Assembly: GCF_014132355.1 (NCBI RefSeq)
Contig: NZ_BLZO01000011.1
Span: forward strand, 99,315 to 163,314
Length of the DNA stretch: 64,000 nucleotides
DNA from: Okeania sp. KiyG1
Lineage (GTDB): Bacteria; Cyanobacteriota; Cyanobacteriia; Cyanobacteriales; Microcoleaceae
Direction of reading: 5' to 3'
The notes beneath the pieces are model-generated. The model was given only the letters and a program-made list of their open reading frames with translations, had not been told where the DNA came from and searched no databases. The translations under genes were made by a program, and so were the position numbers. Every line of letters begins with the position of its first letter. Within the stretch, counting starts at the first letter, position 1. Positions 1 to 9,768 of the stretch are shown piece after piece.

Positions 1-218
<218 letters not shown>

Positions 219-323
219 ATAATTTTTAATAATATTATGTCAGGAGTCAGGAGAGAAGAAGGAAGTTTTTGTTCGCGTTTGCGTAGTATTCCGTAGGAAA
301 GTGGAACGAAGTTCTATTGCTAA

Positions 324-547
324 TTAGGGTTTGCTGAAAAAGTATTTTGGTATGGGGTAGGAGTCAGGAGTCAGGAGGAATTTAGAGGAGGTAGTCGGAT
401 ATTTTATCCCTTGATTTTTCTGCAATTATTCTTCCTTTTATTCTAACTTTTTGGTCGCTAAAGCTGAAAAAGTTGCACTCTTTTTCGCTGTAAAAAAGCT
501 AAAACTTTTACCTGTCAATCCTTTTAAATTTAATCAGCAAGCTCTAA
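324..547 (-). repeat. MITE-like family A copy (224 bp)
   Basis: It begins TTAGGGTTTGCTGA and ends TCAGCAAGCTCTAA, near-perfect inverted termini. The interior matches the inverse of other copies, including the gctaaaa / cctgtcaat / ttaaatttaatcagc end. Short open frames inside it are not credible genes. Confidence 0.65.
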
Positions 548-1037
548 TTAAACGGACATCATATAAGGTAAGCATTTCCTGCGGACTGCTGCGCAAACAG
601 ATATTAGCAGTCAGCTATCAGCAAATAATGAATAATTTCTTATAAGCTTAAAGAAGCATAATTTTACAGTAAGTTTTAATTCTATCCAAATTTATCAATT
701 GCTTTTATCTCTTCCGATGGTCTTTTAGGGGATGAAAATTAAAATATTCCTGATTTGCATTCCGTAGGAAAGTGGAACGGAATTCTATCGCTAATTAAAC
801 GGACATCATATAAGTTACTTTCATTAAGTTTTAGTCTAGTTAATCACTAAGAAAAAGAGTTTAAGAAAGAGAGTGAACAAGTCTCTCTTTGTGAGGGGAT
901 GAAAATTAAAATACTCCTGATTTTAAGCTACTAACTTCAGGGGATAGTCACTGTTAACTGATAACTGTTAACTGTTAATTGAACAGAGGAGGCGGACTGA
1001 ACTCTGTTCTATTGCCTATTCATGCAGCAAAGCCATT
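548..1037. other. Gene-free repeat-rich spacer
   Basis: No gene is visible. The stretch cgctaattaaacggacat occurs twice (around 541-568 and 788-813). It also holds a GCATTTCCTGCGG-type palindromic repeat at about 566-600, found many times elsewhere, and ATAACTGTTAACTGTTAA units near 960-980. Confidence 0.6.
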
Positions 1038-1280
1038 TCATAGATTTTTTGTTAAAGAATATAGTAGAGAAAAACCCCCAAAAAATACAACAGGAAATGA
1101 GATCATCAAAATTATTAAACCTAAAGGAGCACCAGAAGAAATTACATAGACTAATATTGCTGTATAGGGAACTAATAAACATATTCCAGCAAGAGTTAAT
1201 TTTTTAGGAGTCCATTTAATATCTTTTTTGAGAGGTTCTGTCAGTAATTTTTCGTCTTTTATAAGTTTAAATTTTCCCAT
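1038..1280 (-). CDS. Small two-helix membrane protein, unknown function
   Basis: An 80-residue protein. A charged N-terminal stretch (residues 1-27, many Lys) is followed by two hydrophobic segments, about 30-50 and 53-73, the second containing PVVFFGG. A good ribosome site (GGAG) lies just upstream of the ATG at 1280. It is encoded 3' of the TPR-sulfotransferase at 1370 and on the same strand, 89 bp away, so co-transcription is possible. The family is not recognised; it resembles small conserved cyanobacterial membrane proteins only in general form. Confidence 0.55.
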   Translation of the reverse strand: MGKFKLIKDEKLLTEPLKKDIKWTPKKLTLAGICLLVPYTAILVYVISSGAPLGLIILMISFPVVFFGGFSLLYSLTKNL

Positions 1281-1369
1281 TACCTACTCCTACGACTAAT
1301 AATCATTACATAGTTTAATTTTACTTACTTTTATTGTAACTATTCCATAAAACTGAAGCAAGCTCAGTA

Positions 1370-3868
1370 TTATTCCCAGTCAAACTGCATTCCTAAATAT
1401 TCTTCTAACCTCTGATTATGAGGTTGAAAATATTCACTCAACCTCTGGCGCATCTGATTATTTATTGGTGAATAAGATCCAGGGTTTAACTTTCTATATT
1501 CTGACAGTTGATGTTCTGGCATTCCTAAAAATTCAAAAACTTGTTTCATGGTTTCTACAGGTTTCTCATAAAGGTTTTCTCCTTTTAAAATCAGTAGTTG
1601 TTCTCTGGGAAATACTGTTAACCATTTATTGATAAATTCTATATAAATACCACGTCCTATATAGTTACCTGGTTTCTGCCAATAATTTTTGTCTCCCTCT
1701 GGTTTTTCGGGATTTTTTCTGAGTATTTCTAACTCGGAATTTATGGCTGTTTCAAAGGAGCGGTCTTCCCAATTTAGTCTAATCCAATGATGGTATTGAG
1801 AAAAGGCTCTATCTATAGGATTTCTCAATATTACTAATAGTTTAACTTCTGGAAATACATTATATATTCGCTCGGCAGCTTGATGATTTTCTAGATAGTT
1901 AGGGGTTGCTTCTCCGGTGATAAAATTTTCTGATTTAGGAATTGGAGGAAAGTGAGCAAGATACCAATTAATTCCTTTGTTGAAGTCTCGATACCAAAAA
2001 TGTGTTTCTTTTTTTATTGCTGGTATTACATGGGGGTTTTGAGCGATGTAATTTTCTAGTGAAGTTGTACCACTTTTTTGAGCGCCAATAATAATAAAGT
2101 TAGGACCTCTGGCATTTTGTAAATTCCAATGTTGTTTAACAAAGGAGGGATTAAGTTGACGGGTTTTGTTGTAGGAGGCGGTTTGATAATTTTTGATTGC
2201 TGCATCTAGGTTTCCTGTTGCTGTGAGAATTTCTCCGAGGTTAATGTAAGACCAAATACTGTCTTGATTTTCTTGAGTAATTTTTTGAAATAATTTTAAT
2301 ATTTGCTTGAGTTTTCCTTGTTTAATAATAAAGTTTAATAAGTTTGAATAGAAGAAAAACCAGGGATATTCGGGTTTGAGTTGAATGGCGTGTATATAAG
2401 TTTTTATGGCTTCATCAAATCTCTGAAGTTTGAAGAATATGTTGCCTAGTTGATAGTGAGAACGGAAATTTTTGGGATTTTTGTTGACGGTGTTTTGGCA
2501 GTTGGTAAGTTCCTGGTCTCGTTGATTTTTTTTGTTTTCTAGTTGAGTCAGTTTGTTAGTAATTTCTGGATGATTTTGCTGGACTTGCAAACCCAGGTTA
2601 TAAATTATTATTGCTGCATTAAATAAATTTTTCTGTCCTAGTAAGTTTCCTAATTTTAAGTAAAATTCTGGTGCTTCTGGCTGAATTGATAATTCTTTAA
2701 TTGTGCTGGATTTTTGTAGTTGAGGGTTTTGAATAATCTGGGAATAATAGTGAATAGTTTCTGGTAAATTTGATTGAGATTGTTGTTCGAGGGCGTATCC
2801 TAATTTTTCATGGATGTTTGACAAATCTTGATTAATTTTAAAGGCATAAAGAAAAGCTGTTACTGCTTCATTCCACCTTTGTAAGTTGATGAATGTTTCT
2901 CCTAAACTGTAGTAAGACCAGAGAAAATTTGGATTTAATTGAATAGCTTGATGGTAAGCAAGGGTAGCTTTATCTAATTCCTCTTTTTCTTGGAAAATAT
3001 TTGCTAATTTATGATGAACTACCCAAGTTTCAGGCTGTAATTTTATGGCTTTTTGATAAGCAGTAATTGCTGCATCTAATTTTTTTTGATTGACTAAAGC
3101 ATCTCCAAGACAATGATAAGTAACAGCAGCTTCAGGGTTTAGTTGAACTGCTTGTTCATAAGAGGAAATAGCTTTTTCCCACTGCTGAATATTGGTGAAA
3201 GCTTTGCCTAAGCTGTGATGAGACCAGGAAAATTTGGGATTAAGTTGAATAGCTTTTTGGTAGTTTAATATAGCTTCTTGCCAATTTCCTTCGCCACTAT
3301 AAATTTCCCCCAAATTATGATGTGCTTGGGATAGATTTGGATTTAACTTAAGCGCTTGTTCGTAACAGGCGATCGCTTCTTTCTTTTGCTGGTATTTTAA
3401 TAGAGTTTTTGCCAATTTCAGATATTCTAAATCTTTTGCCAATTCTGGCTTTAAATTCAGTGCTTTATACAAATAAGAGGCAGCTAACTCTGGCTTATCT
3501 GTTTGAGTAAATATTTGTGCTAAAGCACTATAAGCACTGGCAAAATTTGGTTGTATATTAGTAGCTTTTTCGTAGCAAGTAATAGCTTGATGCCATTGCT
3601 GTTGTTTGACATAAATTTTACCTAAATTTGCATGAATTTCAGCTAAATTTGGTTGTTTTTCTAGAGCTTTTTTATACCAATCAATAGCTGAGTCTAAGGC
3701 ATCTATTTTTTCCATAATTTGCCCTATGGTATTACTAGCTGGTGCAAAATCTGGAACTAATTCTAAAGCTTTTAAGCAAGCGTTATAAGCCTTTTCAAAA
3801 TCTCCTTGAATCAGATAATTTTCTGCTTGCTGGTTTAATTTTAATGCTGCTACCTCTGAATTTTCCAT
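1370..3868 (-). CDS. TPR-repeat sulfotransferase (832 aa)
   Basis: Residues ~1-575 form a solenoid of about a dozen 34-residue TPR units with the usual W/L-G-Y-A-P spacing. Residues ~587-832 are a sulfotransferase domain: the 5'-phosphosulfate loop is FIIIGAQKSGTTSLENY and the 3'-phosphate site LLVILRNPIDRAFSQYHHW. Such enzymes transfer sulfate from PAPS to a glycan, lipid or peptide acceptor; the TPR part presumably binds the acceptor or a partner. The C-terminus RLEEYLGMQFDWE is nearly shared with the paralogues at 6525 and 14420. No signal peptide is seen. A tnpB remnant lies directly upstream. The substrate cannot be read from the sequence. Confidence 0.88.
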   Translation of the reverse strand: MENSEVAALKLNQQAENYLIQGDFEKAYNACLKALELVPDFAPASNTIGQIMEKIDALDSAIDWYKKALEKQPNLAEIHANLGKIYVKQQQWHQAITCYEKATNIQPNFASAYSALAQIFTQTDKPELAASYLYKALNLKPELAKDLEYLKLAKTLLKYQQKKEAIACYEQALKLNPNLSQAHHNLGEIYSGEGNWQEAILNYQKAIQLNPKFSWSHHSLGKAFTNIQQWEKAISSYEQAVQLNPEAAVTYHCLGDALVNQKKLDAAITAYQKAIKLQPETWVVHHKLANIFQEKEELDKATLAYHQAIQLNPNFLWSYYSLGETFINLQRWNEAVTAFLYAFKINQDLSNIHEKLGYALEQQSQSNLPETIHYYSQIIQNPQLQKSSTIKELSIQPEAPEFYLKLGNLLGQKNLFNAAIIIYNLGLQVQQNHPEITNKLTQLENKKNQRDQELTNCQNTVNKNPKNFRSHYQLGNIFFKLQRFDEAIKTYIHAIQLKPEYPWFFFYSNLLNFIIKQGKLKQILKLFQKITQENQDSIWSYINLGEILTATGNLDAAIKNYQTASYNKTRQLNPSFVKQHWNLQNARGPNFIIIGAQKSGTTSLENYIAQNPHVIPAIKKETHFWYRDFNKGINWYLAHFPPIPKSENFITGEATPNYLENHQAAERIYNVFPEVKLLVILRNPIDRAFSQYHHWIRLNWEDRSFETAINSELEILRKNPEKPEGDKNYWQKPGNYIGRGIYIEFINKWLTVFPREQLLILKGENLYEKPVETMKQVFEFLGMPEHQLSEYRKLNPGSYSPINNQMRQRLSEYFQPHNQRLEEYLGMQFDWE

Positions 3869-3881
3869 TAAATTAATATTA

Positions 3882-4175
3882 CTAAAGCACTTTGGTAAAT
3901 GCGAGACGAATAATTGTTTATCCAGGCAGATTCTGGTTGCTTTTTCACATAGTTAGTAAAGACTTTTTTAGCTTCTAAAATGCGTAATGCGCAACTCAAG
4001 CTAAGTTCGCATTGCACGTTTGTTAACTTTGGTCATGGCAGAAGTTCCATTAACCATCAAGATGCCATAGTTGTAAACTAAACGAGCATAACTAGCACAT
4101 TGAGCCATTTTTGAACGCTTCTGATTACTGAGTTTTAATTTCAATTTTTTGGCGTACAATCAAATCACCTCCAAC
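3882..4175 (-). pseudogene. TnpB N-terminal remnant
   Basis: Read on the minus strand, pieces in different frames give a TnpB N-terminal region: KLSNQKRSKMAQCASYARLV followed by YNYG, then after a stop KKVFTNYVKKQPESAW and SSRIYQSALV. These match the start of IS200/IS605-type TnpB as known from cyanobacteria. At least one stop and one frame change interrupt it. It runs out at the start codon of the TPR-sulfotransferase at 3868, so the insertion or deletion breakpoint touches that gene's 5' end. Confidence 0.6.
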
Positions 4176-4870
4176 CATGTTGTCAAGTATTTTTTTGGCT
4201 AAGTCAAAAAAATCCCCTTTTTTTTCAGTTCTTGCCGCAAATTGCTAGAGATATTGATAGTAGCAATCAGCTCCTAGTCTCCCCATTAATAATTATGTAT
4301 AAATCAGGAAGTTAAGACCTGAAATTTGACTGTTATCTTAAAGTCTAGAATATAGTGTAGCACTACGCAAATATATGAAGACAGATAAGGAAAAATCATC
4401 TATAACTAAATTTCTTTATTCATAGACTTTTTCTTCACTATTCGCTGTTGTCCATTCTCTATTCTTTAGCCGTAGCGCTATAGTTATCATATTCATAAAA
4501 TATAGTTTTTTCTAATTAGCTGGTAAGCATTTCCTGCGGAATGCGGAGCTAACAGCTATTAGCATTATTAGGTGTTAGGTCGTAGGTTGTAGATGTTGGG
4601 AAATATACCAATTTTATGTGAAGTGGCACAGAATTATGAAATTTATTAACTTGTCTATCTCGATCTACAGTCAACCTCAATCAAGATATTATTCTATGCA
4701 GCTTCATATTAATTTGGTAGTAAAAATTCAGCCGTCAACTATTAGCTATTAGCTATTACAGCAATTTTCTAGTTGATGAAGTACAAAATTTTAGGACTTT
4801 GGGAGTAGGGAGTAGGAAAAAAAAGATTAATTTTAAAACTGTACCTCACGCTTCCTCAAAAGTACTTTCA
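4176..4870. other. Gene-free spacer with short repeats
   Basis: No gene is supported. It contains a GCATTTCCTGCGGAATGC palindrome near 4527-4545, TTAGCTATTAGC direct repeats near 4738-4755, and GGGAGTAGGGAGTAGG near 4801. Confidence 0.5.
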
Positions 4871-5078
4871 TTAATGGATAATTGATAACTACCTCTGGTT
4901 AAAACCGTCCTTGATTGAATATAAGGAAATATTATTTCTTCTCTTGGTCGATTGGATATGACTCCGAGACCTCGTCATCCCACCTTTCGGGAAGCTCCGC
5001 TCACGACCGCTTTTTTCCCCTTAAAAGGGGAGGCTTTAAACCATAATTATTTAATTATTAATTATTAATTATTCGGTA
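4871..5078 (+). repeat. Family B intergenic repeat (~208 bp), left arm
   Basis: Landmarks in order: TTAATGGATAATTGATAA, ACCTCTGGTTAAAACCG, TTCTTCTCTTGGTCGATTGG, CATCCCACC, GACCGCTTTTTTCCCC with a CCCCTTTTAAGGGG-type palindrome, then AATTATTAATTATT. The same order recurs at 16305-16550 and 44185-44372, and inverted at 6234-6516. With the inverted copy it brackets the tandem array at 5165-6088. Confidence 0.75.
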
Positions 5079-5164
5079 ATTTTGGGGAAGGTTAAAGTAA
5101 CCTTTGAAGTTTAAAAATAATAAAAAATTACTGCCAAATTCCTTAGACAAAACCTTAGAAGTAA

Positions 5165-6088
5165 TTAGGGTTTGCTGATTAAATATTAAAGCATTGACTG
5201 ATATTAGTTTGAGGTTTTTTATGTCTTGAAAAAGTATTAGCTTTTCAGTTGCTCAGATTCAAAAAGTGAGGATTTTCGGGTAGCTATGACAGAAAAATCA
5301 CTCTTACTATTCTTTTGGCTACTGACTCTATAATTCCCATTTATTCTATCTCCTAACTACTCCCTACTCCCTACAAAGAGCAAAAAGACTTTCCATACAC
5401 AAACCCTAAATATTAAAGCATTGACTGATATTAGTTTGAGGCTTTTTATGTCTTGAAAAAGTATTAGATTTTGAGTTGTTCAGATTCAAAAAGTAAGGAT
5501 TTTCGGGTAGCTATGACAGAAAAATCACTCTTACTATTCTTTTGGCTACTGACTCTATAATTCCCATTTATTCTATCTCCTAACTACTCCCTACTCCCTA
5601 CAAAGAGCAAAAAGACTTTCCATACACAAACCCTAAATATTAAAGCATTGACTGATATTAGTTTGAGGCTTTTTATGTCTTGAAAAAGTATTAGATTTTG
5701 AGTTGTTCAGATTCAAAAAGTAAGGATTTTCGGGTAGCTATGACAGAAAAATCACTCTTACTATTCTTTTGGCTACTGACTCTATAATTCCCATTTATTC
5801 TATCTCCTAACTACTCCCTACTCCCTACAAAGAGCAAAAAGACTTTCTTCAGCAAAGCCTAAATATTAAAGCATTGACTGATATTAGTTTGAGGCTTTTT
5901 ATGTCTTGAAAAAGTATTAGCTTTTGAGTTGTTCAGATTCAAAAAGTAAGGATTTTCGGGTAGCTATGACAGAAAAATCACTCTTACTATTCTTTTGGCT
6001 ACTGACTCTATAATTCCCATTTATTCTATCTCCTAACTACTCCCTACTCCCTACAAAGAGCAAAAAGACTTTCTTCAGCAAAGCCTAA
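5165..6088 (+). repeat. Four tandem 227-bp copies of MITE-like family A
   Basis: The word ATTAAAGCATTGACTG recurs at 5185, 5412, 5639 and 5865, a 226-227 bp period. The copies are near-identical over their whole length. The array starts TTAGGGTTTGCTGA and ends TCAGCAAAGCCTAA, inverted termini, and each internal junction carries a CAAACCCTAA- or AAGCCTAA-type end. No gene is encoded. Near-identity implies recent tandem amplification. Confidence 0.88.
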
Positions 6089-6233
6089 TTATTTATTAGT
6101 AATTGCTGATAGCTGTTTGCGCAGCATTCCGCAGGAAATGCTTACATTTGGTATGACTGGATTCTGGCTTAATAAGAACTCTTAATATCGGGTTTAAATC
6201 AAGATCAAAAACAATAGCTGATGTCTGAATGCT

Positions 6234-6516
6234 TACCGAATAAATAATAATTAATAATTAAATAATTCGCTCCTTGAAGCTTCCCCTTTTAAGGGAAAAA
6301 AAGTGGTCGTTTTGCTGGCGCATAACTACGTTAACGCTACGCGACATTTTTGCGTAGCATTCCGCAGGAAAAAGCGTAGCTTCCCGAAGGGTGGGATGGC
6401 CAGGTCTCGGAGCCATATCCAATCAACCAAGAGAAGAAATAATATTTCCTTATATTCAATTCCGTAAGGGTTTTCACCAGAGGTAATTATCAATTATCCA
6501 TTATCCATTATCAATG
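6234..6516 (-). repeat. Family B intergenic repeat, right arm (inverted)
   Basis: This is the inverse complement of 4871-5078 (GGGTGGGATGG, CCAATC..CCAAGAGAAG, CCAGAGGTAATTATC) with an extra ~65 bp insertion at about 6313-6377 that carries a GCGTAGCATTCCGCAGGAA palindromic repeat. It ends 8 bp before the stop of the TPR-sulfotransferase at 6525. Confidence 0.75.
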
Positions 6517-6524
6517 AATGAAAA

Positions 6525-8372
6525 TTACTTCCAATCAAATTTCATGCCTAGATACTCTTCTAATTTTTGATTATGAAGTTGAAATAATTCACATAACTGG
6601 CAATATATATCTGCATTAATTGGAGAATAAGAACCAGAAAAATAATGTTTATAATCTAATAATTGATGATTTGGTAGCCCTAAAAAATCAAAAACTTTCT
6701 TTGTAGTAGCTGCGGGATTTTCATACATATCTTCACTTTTCAGAATTAAAAATTGTTCCCTTGGAAAAATATTCATCCACTCTTGAATAAAATATAAGTA
6801 GAAGCCCAGACTTAAATATTTTGGTTTGATACTCCGCAGAAAATCTGCATTAATAATTTGAGATTGATTTGTAGTTTTTGACAATTTCTTCATTTCTTTA
6901 GCTATTACTTCTTCAAAACTTCTTTTTTCTGTTCCTTGTTGTTTAATCATATAGTAATGAGAAACTGCTCTTTCTATAGGATTCCTTAAGATAGCAATTA
7001 ACTTAATTTTGGGAAAATAGTTAAACACTTTATTTACTGCTTCTAAAGAATACATATAGTTAGGTGTTGCTTCTCCTGTAGAAAAATTATACTGTTTTGG
7101 AATTTCCGGAAACTGAGATGAATACCAATCAATTCCTTGGTGAAAATTCAGATCGAAAAAATGTAATTCTTTATTAACAGCAGGTAAAATTGAGGGATGT
7201 TTTATTAGATAAGAATATAGAGATGATGTACCACCTTTAACTGTGCCAATAATCAGAAAATCTGGTTTGCCTGAGCCGATAAAATCTCCATATTTTTTGA
7301 CAAATTCTGGACGGTTTCTTGTTAGTTTTGTAGATAAAACTTTTTGATAGTAACTACTAGCTTCCTTAATTTTACCTTGTTGAGTTAAGATATTAGCTAA
7401 GTTCAAATAGTGTTCTGAAAATTCTGGCTTCATCTTAATAGCTTCTTGGTAACAATTAATCAACTGGTTTAATTGATTTTGATCTAATTTGACTAGCTGA
7501 TAACGATGAATAGCTCTAAGTTTAGTATAAGCAGCAAATAAATCAGGTTGTAATTGAATAGCTTTTATATAACAAGCAATAGCTTCATCCGAATTTCTTT
7601 TTTCTAAAAGAGCATCTCCTAAATCCTTATGAACCAAAGCTAGAGCTGATTGAAAATCTTTGGCTTTTTGGTAATAAGCGATCGCTTCATCTATTAACCC
7701 TTGTTTGTGCAATATATAACCTAGCTGATAATAATACCAGTAAGCATCGGGATTTTTTTCCAGAGCTTGTTGATAAGTAGCTGCTATTTCATGCCATTTA
7801 TTTGTCTTTAATAATGCTTCCCAATAGTTCTTGTAGTACCAAGAATTATTAGGGTCGATATCTATGGCTTTTTGATAAGTTATAACTGCTTCATCCCACT
7901 TTTTTAATTTAGCTAAAGCTTGTCCTAAATTATTATAATAAATTGATATATTGGGATTAATTTCAATAGCAATATGGTAGACATTTACAGCTTCCTTCCA
8001 TTCTTTTAGTTCCATTAATGCCCTTCCTAGTTTTTGATAATACCAAGAATCATCCGGATTAAGTTTGATAGCCTTGTCGTAACTCGCAGTTGCTAAATTC
8101 CATTGTTTTTGTTGAGAATATAGATTACCTAAATTAAAATGAGCTGGGCTGAAATCAGGATTAATGGCAATTGCCTTTTGATAATAATCCTCAGCTAATT
8201 CTAGATTACCCATTGCTGCAACTATTCTGCCTTTAGTATTAAAAATTAATGCTAAATCTTCTATTTTTGCCAATACTTCATTACAGGTGGCATCTGCTTC
8301 CTTTAATTTTCCCTGAGCTAAATAAGATTCTGCTTTTTGGTTTAAATCGACTATTGATATTTTCTGTTCCAC
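6525..8372 (-). CDS. TPR-repeat sulfotransferase (615 aa)
   Basis: Residues ~5-350 are about nine TPR units, opening with NQKAESYLAQGKLKEADATC, the same N-terminal module as the 832- and 586-residue paralogues. The sulfotransferase domain starts near residue 369: PAPS loop FLIIGTVKGGTSSLYSYL and 3'-phosphate site LIAILRNPIERAVSHYYM. The C-terminus is LEEYLGMKFDWK. The loop has TVKGGTSS where the paralogues have QKSGTTS/QKGGTTS, a conservative difference. Predicted soluble PAPS-dependent sulfotransferase with unknown acceptor. Confidence 0.87.
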   Translation of the reverse strand: MEQKISIVDLNQKAESYLAQGKLKEADATCNEVLAKIEDLALIFNTKGRIVAAMGNLELAEDYYQKAIAINPDFSPAHFNLGNLYSQQKQWNLATASYDKAIKLNPDDSWYYQKLGRALMELKEWKEAVNVYHIAIEINPNISIYYNNLGQALAKLKKWDEAVITYQKAIDIDPNNSWYYKNYWEALLKTNKWHEIAATYQQALEKNPDAYWYYYQLGYILHKQGLIDEAIAYYQKAKDFQSALALVHKDLGDALLEKRNSDEAIACYIKAIQLQPDLFAAYTKLRAIHRYQLVKLDQNQLNQLINCYQEAIKMKPEFSEHYLNLANILTQQGKIKEASSYYQKVLSTKLTRNRPEFVKKYGDFIGSGKPDFLIIGTVKGGTSSLYSYLIKHPSILPAVNKELHFFDLNFHQGIDWYSSQFPEIPKQYNFSTGEATPNYMYSLEAVNKVFNYFPKIKLIAILRNPIERAVSHYYMIKQQGTEKRSFEEVIAKEMKKLSKTTNQSQIINADFLRSIKPKYLSLGFYLYFIQEWMNIFPREQFLILKSEDMYENPAATTKKVFDFLGLPNHQLLDYKHYFSGSYSPINADIYCQLCELFQLHNQKLEEYLGMKFDWK

Positions 8373-8454
8373 TATTTTTTTGCTCCAGAAAAATTGGACA
8401 ACACTCTTACTCTTTATGTTTGGTGAATATGAATTTCTATATTACAGATAATGA

Positions 8455-8600
8455 GTCATTTCAGTTATCAGTTATCAGTTATCAGTTATCAGTACCTCTG
8501 GAATAAGGAGGTTTGACATAAGGAATATTCTATTTTTGTAAGCATGACCTAGGAAATGCTTACCTATTTTTTTATCCCCTTAAAAAGGGAGACTTTAGAC
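8455..8600 (+). repeat. TTATCAG heptamer run plus CCTTAAAAAGGG repeat unit
   Basis: Four consecutive copies of the heptamer TTATCAG (about 8463-8492) precede ACCTCTGGAATAAGGAGG, a palindrome-bearing insertion (GTAAGCATGACCTAGGAAATGCTTAC) and TTATCCCCTTAAAAAGGGAG. The same composite recurs at 54571-54715, 58560-58690 and 61975-62105. Simple heptamer repeats of this kind (STRRs) are known from filamentous cyanobacteria. Confidence 0.65.
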
Positions 8601-8861
8601 CATAATTTTTCTGTAAAAGTCGTAAGCATTCAGCCGTCAGCTATCAGCCATCAACTATTAAAGAAGAAAAAAGCAATTTTATCAAAGCTTCAGAGTACGA
8701 ATATCTGGTTGAGAATGTAGTAGAAATTAAACGAATGCTTGCTTCATTCATTAAAAAGCTTATAGCTGACCGCTAATAGCTGTTTGCGCAGCATTCCGCA
8801 GGAAATGCTTACCTCAAAAGTAATGCTATACTTAGGTGACGTTTCAGTTATTAAATAATTA

Positions 8862-9074
8862 ATACCAAATTGATAAATGTTTGCTACAAATAGCTAGGAT
8901 ATTTATTAGGAGTCAACCCACCCCTAACCCCTCCCAGGAGGGGAAGTCAGTAGTCAGAATGAATGGTTTAAATACCATTTAAAAGGCATAAATCATCCTT
9001 TTTGTCAAAGAGTATATCCTGTAAAATCTTTTTATTCCTCTTACTATTCGTAACATTCTTTTTAAAATTGGTAT
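8862..9074 (+). repeat. Family D element, short copy
   Basis: It opens TACCAAATTGATAAATGTTT then GCTACAAATAG, matching 16680 onward, passes through the CCCACCCCTAACCCCTCC segment and a GTCAGAATGAATGG segment shared with 16765-16785, and closes AAATTGGTAT, the inverse of its start. Probably a deletion derivative of the element at 16680-17081. No gene lies in 8373-9197. Confidence 0.55.
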
Positions 9075-9139
9075 AATACAGACAAAGTCCCTTTTTGCTA
9101 ATTAGCAGCTTAGTTAATGTTAATTATTCTTATGTTTAT

Positions 9140-9187
9140 TTCTCCCCTACTCCCCTACTCCCCTACTCCCCTACTCCCCTACTCCCC
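9140..9187. repeat. CTACTCCC tandem repeat
   Basis: Five to six head-to-tail copies of CCCCTACTC sit immediately 3' of the glycosyltransferase fragment ending at 9198. The same unit, in either orientation, recurs near 36960, 61842 and 37085. Confidence 0.7.
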
Positions 9188-9197
9188 ATTGATGCCT

Positions 9198-9734
9198 TTA
9201 AATAATATTTATCTTGTCTATAACTTTAGATACTAAGTCATTAATCTGATAATTATATACATTAACTGGTATCAATGTTACCTGACGATAATCAAGTAGT
9301 AAATCTTGAAAATGAGTTTTCATTATTGAAGATAAACTACGATTTTTATATAAAAGAAAAATCACAGGTGGGCGCTTTATATCGGAATAATTAGAGAGGA
9401 TTTTTGGTATCATTCTTTGCTCAGAACCAATGATAAAAATATCTGCCATCATACAAGAATGAATTAAGTTAAAAAGTTTTTCATCATTCTCACCAATTAT
9501 GCAGGCACAATTTTCTAGACTATTAAATTTGCTAAATTGATTGGATTCATAGGAATTACTAAGTTTGAAAATTTCTTGAGCTTCCGTAGTAGTCAAGTTC
9601 ATTTTTTGAATGTTTCTTTTTATAAAATCAAAGCTACGCTTATAACCATCTGAAAAAATGCAGGTTGAGACATTTTCTTCTCCCAAATAGCAGATTAAAC
9701 TTTTAGCAAATTGATAGTAATCTTCTACAGACAA
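9198..9734 (-). pseudogene. C-terminal part of frameshifted fucosyltransferase-like gene
   Basis: The 178-residue frame continues, after two small frame changes, the glycosyltransferase domain of the gene ending at 9769. Its TTG at 9734 is not a real start: coding-like sequence (FFVDTVDA) precedes it. The order HIRTGD, then VEDYYQFAKSLICYLG, IFSDGYKRSFDF and a late DIFIIGSEQ is that expected of the C-terminal half of HxRxGD fucosyltransferases. It is either the rear of a gene split by indels or, less likely, an assembly artefact. Confidence 0.6.
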
Positions 9735-9768
9735 TGCATCTACTGTATCTACAAAAAATTTAGATCAT

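Noticed and set aside
451-645. 64-codon frame near the window start
   Set aside because: Lies over a MITE-like repeat and palindromes.
1022-1207. 61-codon plus-strand frame opposite the 80-residue membrane protein
   Set aside because: The minus-strand gene has a clear ribosome site and two membrane segments; this one is its shadow.
5165-6088. Possible CRISPR array
   Set aside because: Units are 227 bp and identical throughout with no variable spacers; no cas genes anywhere in the window.
9140-9187. CTACTCCC repeats as CRISPR or origin iterons
   Set aside because: Simple head-to-tail heptamer/octamer repeats without spacers, found throughout the window; no dnaA or rep gene nearby.
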